IMG/VR virus record: IMGVR_UViG_3300033998_000286
Coordinates: 1 to 21,758 of that record
Origin: a virus
DNA length: 21,758 nucleotides
Strand: one strand, 5' to 3'
A model generated the notes under the pieces. It was not told the origin of the DNA. It saw nothing but the letters and a program-made list of their open reading frames with translations, and searched no databases. Below, in pieces: positions 20,829 through 21,758 of this stretch (its first letter is position 1; each line of letters begins with the position of its first letter). A program made the translations under genes and the position numbers.

Positions 20829-21179
20829 CTAACCAGCCTCCTCTATCCACTGCCCTACCCAGACCTCGACGCGCTCGTTTGTGTCCGTGTACCGCGTAAC
20901 CGACAGGTGTGCTACCTGAGAATCGTCCTCGTACACTACGCCGCGCAAGCCGTCCAAAATGGCCTTCGCCAGGTTATCAACATCTGCCTTGCCGCGCGTC
21001 CAGATCACCATGTCCACCGCCACCGGCCCACGTAGCATTTCGCCCTGCATGGCCTGCCTGGCACAGTAGCCCACAAACTTTTCATAGGCACGCGTTGCTT
21101 CTGGGGTGTAAACGCTGCGCCTGCCGAACCTGGGTCGCTGCTTCGGTTGCGGGTGACCGGGCACCGTAAACGCGATCAT
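20829..21179 (-). CDS. rusA: RusA-family Holliday junction resolvase
   Basis: A 116-residue endodeoxyribonuclease of the RusA family, which cuts four-way junctions as a dimer. Visible hallmarks: the N-terminal TVPGHPQPKQRPRFGRR with the K-x-RPR motif, then the catalytic KADVDNLAKAILDGLRGVVY (Asp66, Asp68, Asn69, Lys72, Asp76) and EDDSQVAHL (Asp85, Asp86). The ATG at 21177-21179 has GGAGGTG six to seven bases upstream; a start at 21284 would run far into the MazG gene and lacks family similarity. It resolves recombination or replication intermediates before packaging. It lies between mazG and the zinc-ribbon gene. Confidence 0.92.
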   Translation of the reverse strand: MIAFTVPGHPQPKQRPRFGRRSVYTPEATRAYEKFVGYCARQAMQGEMLRGPVAVDMVIWTRGKADVDNLAKAILDGLRGVVYEDDSQVAHLSVTRYTDTNERVEVWVGQWIEEAG

Positions 21180-21192
21180 CGCCGCACCTCCA

Positions 21193-21540
21193 TCATAGCC
21201 CATCGTCATCGTAGTCCAGTTCCCTGCGGTTCCGGCTGCGCTCCTCGCTGAAGCCTTCGGGGTATCTCTGCCGCAGCTTTTCAATGTTAAGCGCCATTAC
21301 CTCATCCAGCGTAATGTCAAACTCGCGCAGGATATTGGCAATATACCAAAGCATGTCCCCAGCTTCTTCCCGCACTTTTGGCTTGTTCGTGGGGTGGCCG
21401 TGATACAATACTTTTTTAACGTGGTCTATAAGCTCTCCCGCCTCACCCACAAGACCTAGGCAGTAGTTAAGCAGCCGTTCTCTCATGCAATCTTTTGGCG
21501 CCGTCCTCGCCGCCAGCTGTTGATACTCATTGCCCGTCAT
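21193..21540 (-). CDS. mazG: MazG-like nucleotide pyrophosphohydrolase
   Basis: A 115-residue single-domain protein of the all-alpha NTP pyrophosphohydrolase superfamily. The magnesium-binding motifs are visible: GLVGEAGELIDHVKK (Glu33-x2-Glu36) and REEAGDMLWYIANI (Glu59-x2-Asp62), with a following LDEVMALNIEKLRQRYPEGF, typical of MazG proteins. It hydrolyses nucleoside triphosphates, possibly to balance pools or remove unusual nucleotides during phage growth. The ATG follows the upstream stop directly (TAG then ATG) with GGAGG seven bases away. The last 15 residues are acidic (ELDYDDDGL) and outside the core domain. Confidence 0.88.
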   Translation of the reverse strand: MTGNEYQQLAARTAPKDCMRERLLNYCLGLVGEAGELIDHVKKVLYHGHPTNKPKVREEAGDMLWYIANILREFDITLDEVMALNIEKLRQRYPEGFSEERSRNRRELDYDDDGL

Positions 21541-21690
21541 CTACCTGCCTCCTGTTTCACAATAAATGTCTTGCAGTAAGTTCCAGAACCAGCCGGCAAT
21601 AAAGGGAATAAACTCTTTGTCCGTCTTGAACCGCTTGCGAGCCGCCCATAGCTCTTTTTCCAGCTTGTCATATGTCCACTTCTTAACCAT
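21541..21690 (-). CDS. Small protein of unknown function
   Basis: A 49-residue protein, MVKKWTYDKLEKELWAARKR and onward, ending WFWNLLQDIYCETGGR. It is helical, basic at the start and aromatic-rich at the end, without a motif I recognise. ATG at 21688-21690 with GGGGAG eleven bases upstream; a TTG eleven codons earlier (21723) is open but has no clear ribosome-binding site. Its stop TAG is directly followed by the mazG ATG. The 68 bases to the right edge show no further gene. Confidence 0.6.
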   Translation of the reverse strand: MVKKWTYDKLEKELWAARKRFKTDKEFIPFIAGWFWNLLQDIYCETGGR

Positions 21691-21758
21691 CTTCTTACTA
21701 TCTCCCCTGACGCATATTTCCAAAACGCGGGGCCGCGGCGCTACTACATATTGCGGAT

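Overview
This window is a large part of a prophage (or temperate phage genome) in what is probably a mid-GC member of the Bacillota/Clostridia. That host guess rests on strong AGGAGG-type ribosome-binding sites, frequent TTG/GTG starts, an ArpU/RinA-type late regulator and Gram-positive-style protein sequences; no host gene is visible, so it is an inference. Apart from one small gene, everything is on the minus strand and is read from high to low coordinates.

Layout in transcription order. (1) 21690-19981: end of an early/middle module, with a small unknown protein, a MazG-like pyrophosphohydrolase, a RusA-type Holliday junction resolvase, a small zinc-ribbon protein, a second zinc-ribbon gene cut by an in-frame amber codon, and an ArpU/RinA-like late regulator. 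(2) 19980-19014: an accessory cassette with an extended -10 promoter beside a dyad, two GNRA-capped hairpins, a secreted lipoprotein with two tandem copies of one domain, and a strong terminator. (3) 18901-10034: a lambda-type head module in lambda gene order (small and large terminase, gpW-position protein, portal, ClpP-type protease with a nested scaffold, decoration protein D, capsid E, FI-position protein, FII-like joiner, gpZ, gpU-position protein). (4) 10041-1: a P2-type contractile tail (sheath, tube, gpE and frameshifted gpE+E', tape measure, X, D, V spike, U, W, J, I and the start of the tail fibre, which runs off the left edge). No lysis genes, integrase, att site, tRNA or CRISPR array were seen; lysis genes would be expected beyond the left edge.

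The most interesting features are an oppositely oriented 90-residue membrane protein at 7461-7733, with its own extended -10 promoter and terminator, placed inside the tail operon between tube and chaperone genes; a very clear internal Shine-Dalgarno plus TTG start inside the protease gene that would make a separate scaffold, as in lambda C/Nu3; a T TTT TTG slippery heptamer in gpE that opens a 54-codon E' frame, as in P2; the amber-interrupted zinc ribbon; and the tandem-domain lipoprotein. The antisense membrane protein and the lipoprotein both look like lysogen-expressed, envelope-directed accessory genes (morons), and superinfection exclusion is a reasonable but unproven guess for either.

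How it works together: the ArpU-like protein probably activates the late operon, which starts in the short gap at 18902-19013 after a strong terminator and continues through overlapping or abutting genes to the tail fibre. Head genes build a lambda-type procapsid around the nested scaffold, terminase packages DNA, FII/Z/U-like proteins close the junction, and the P2-type tail supplies the contractile injection machine.
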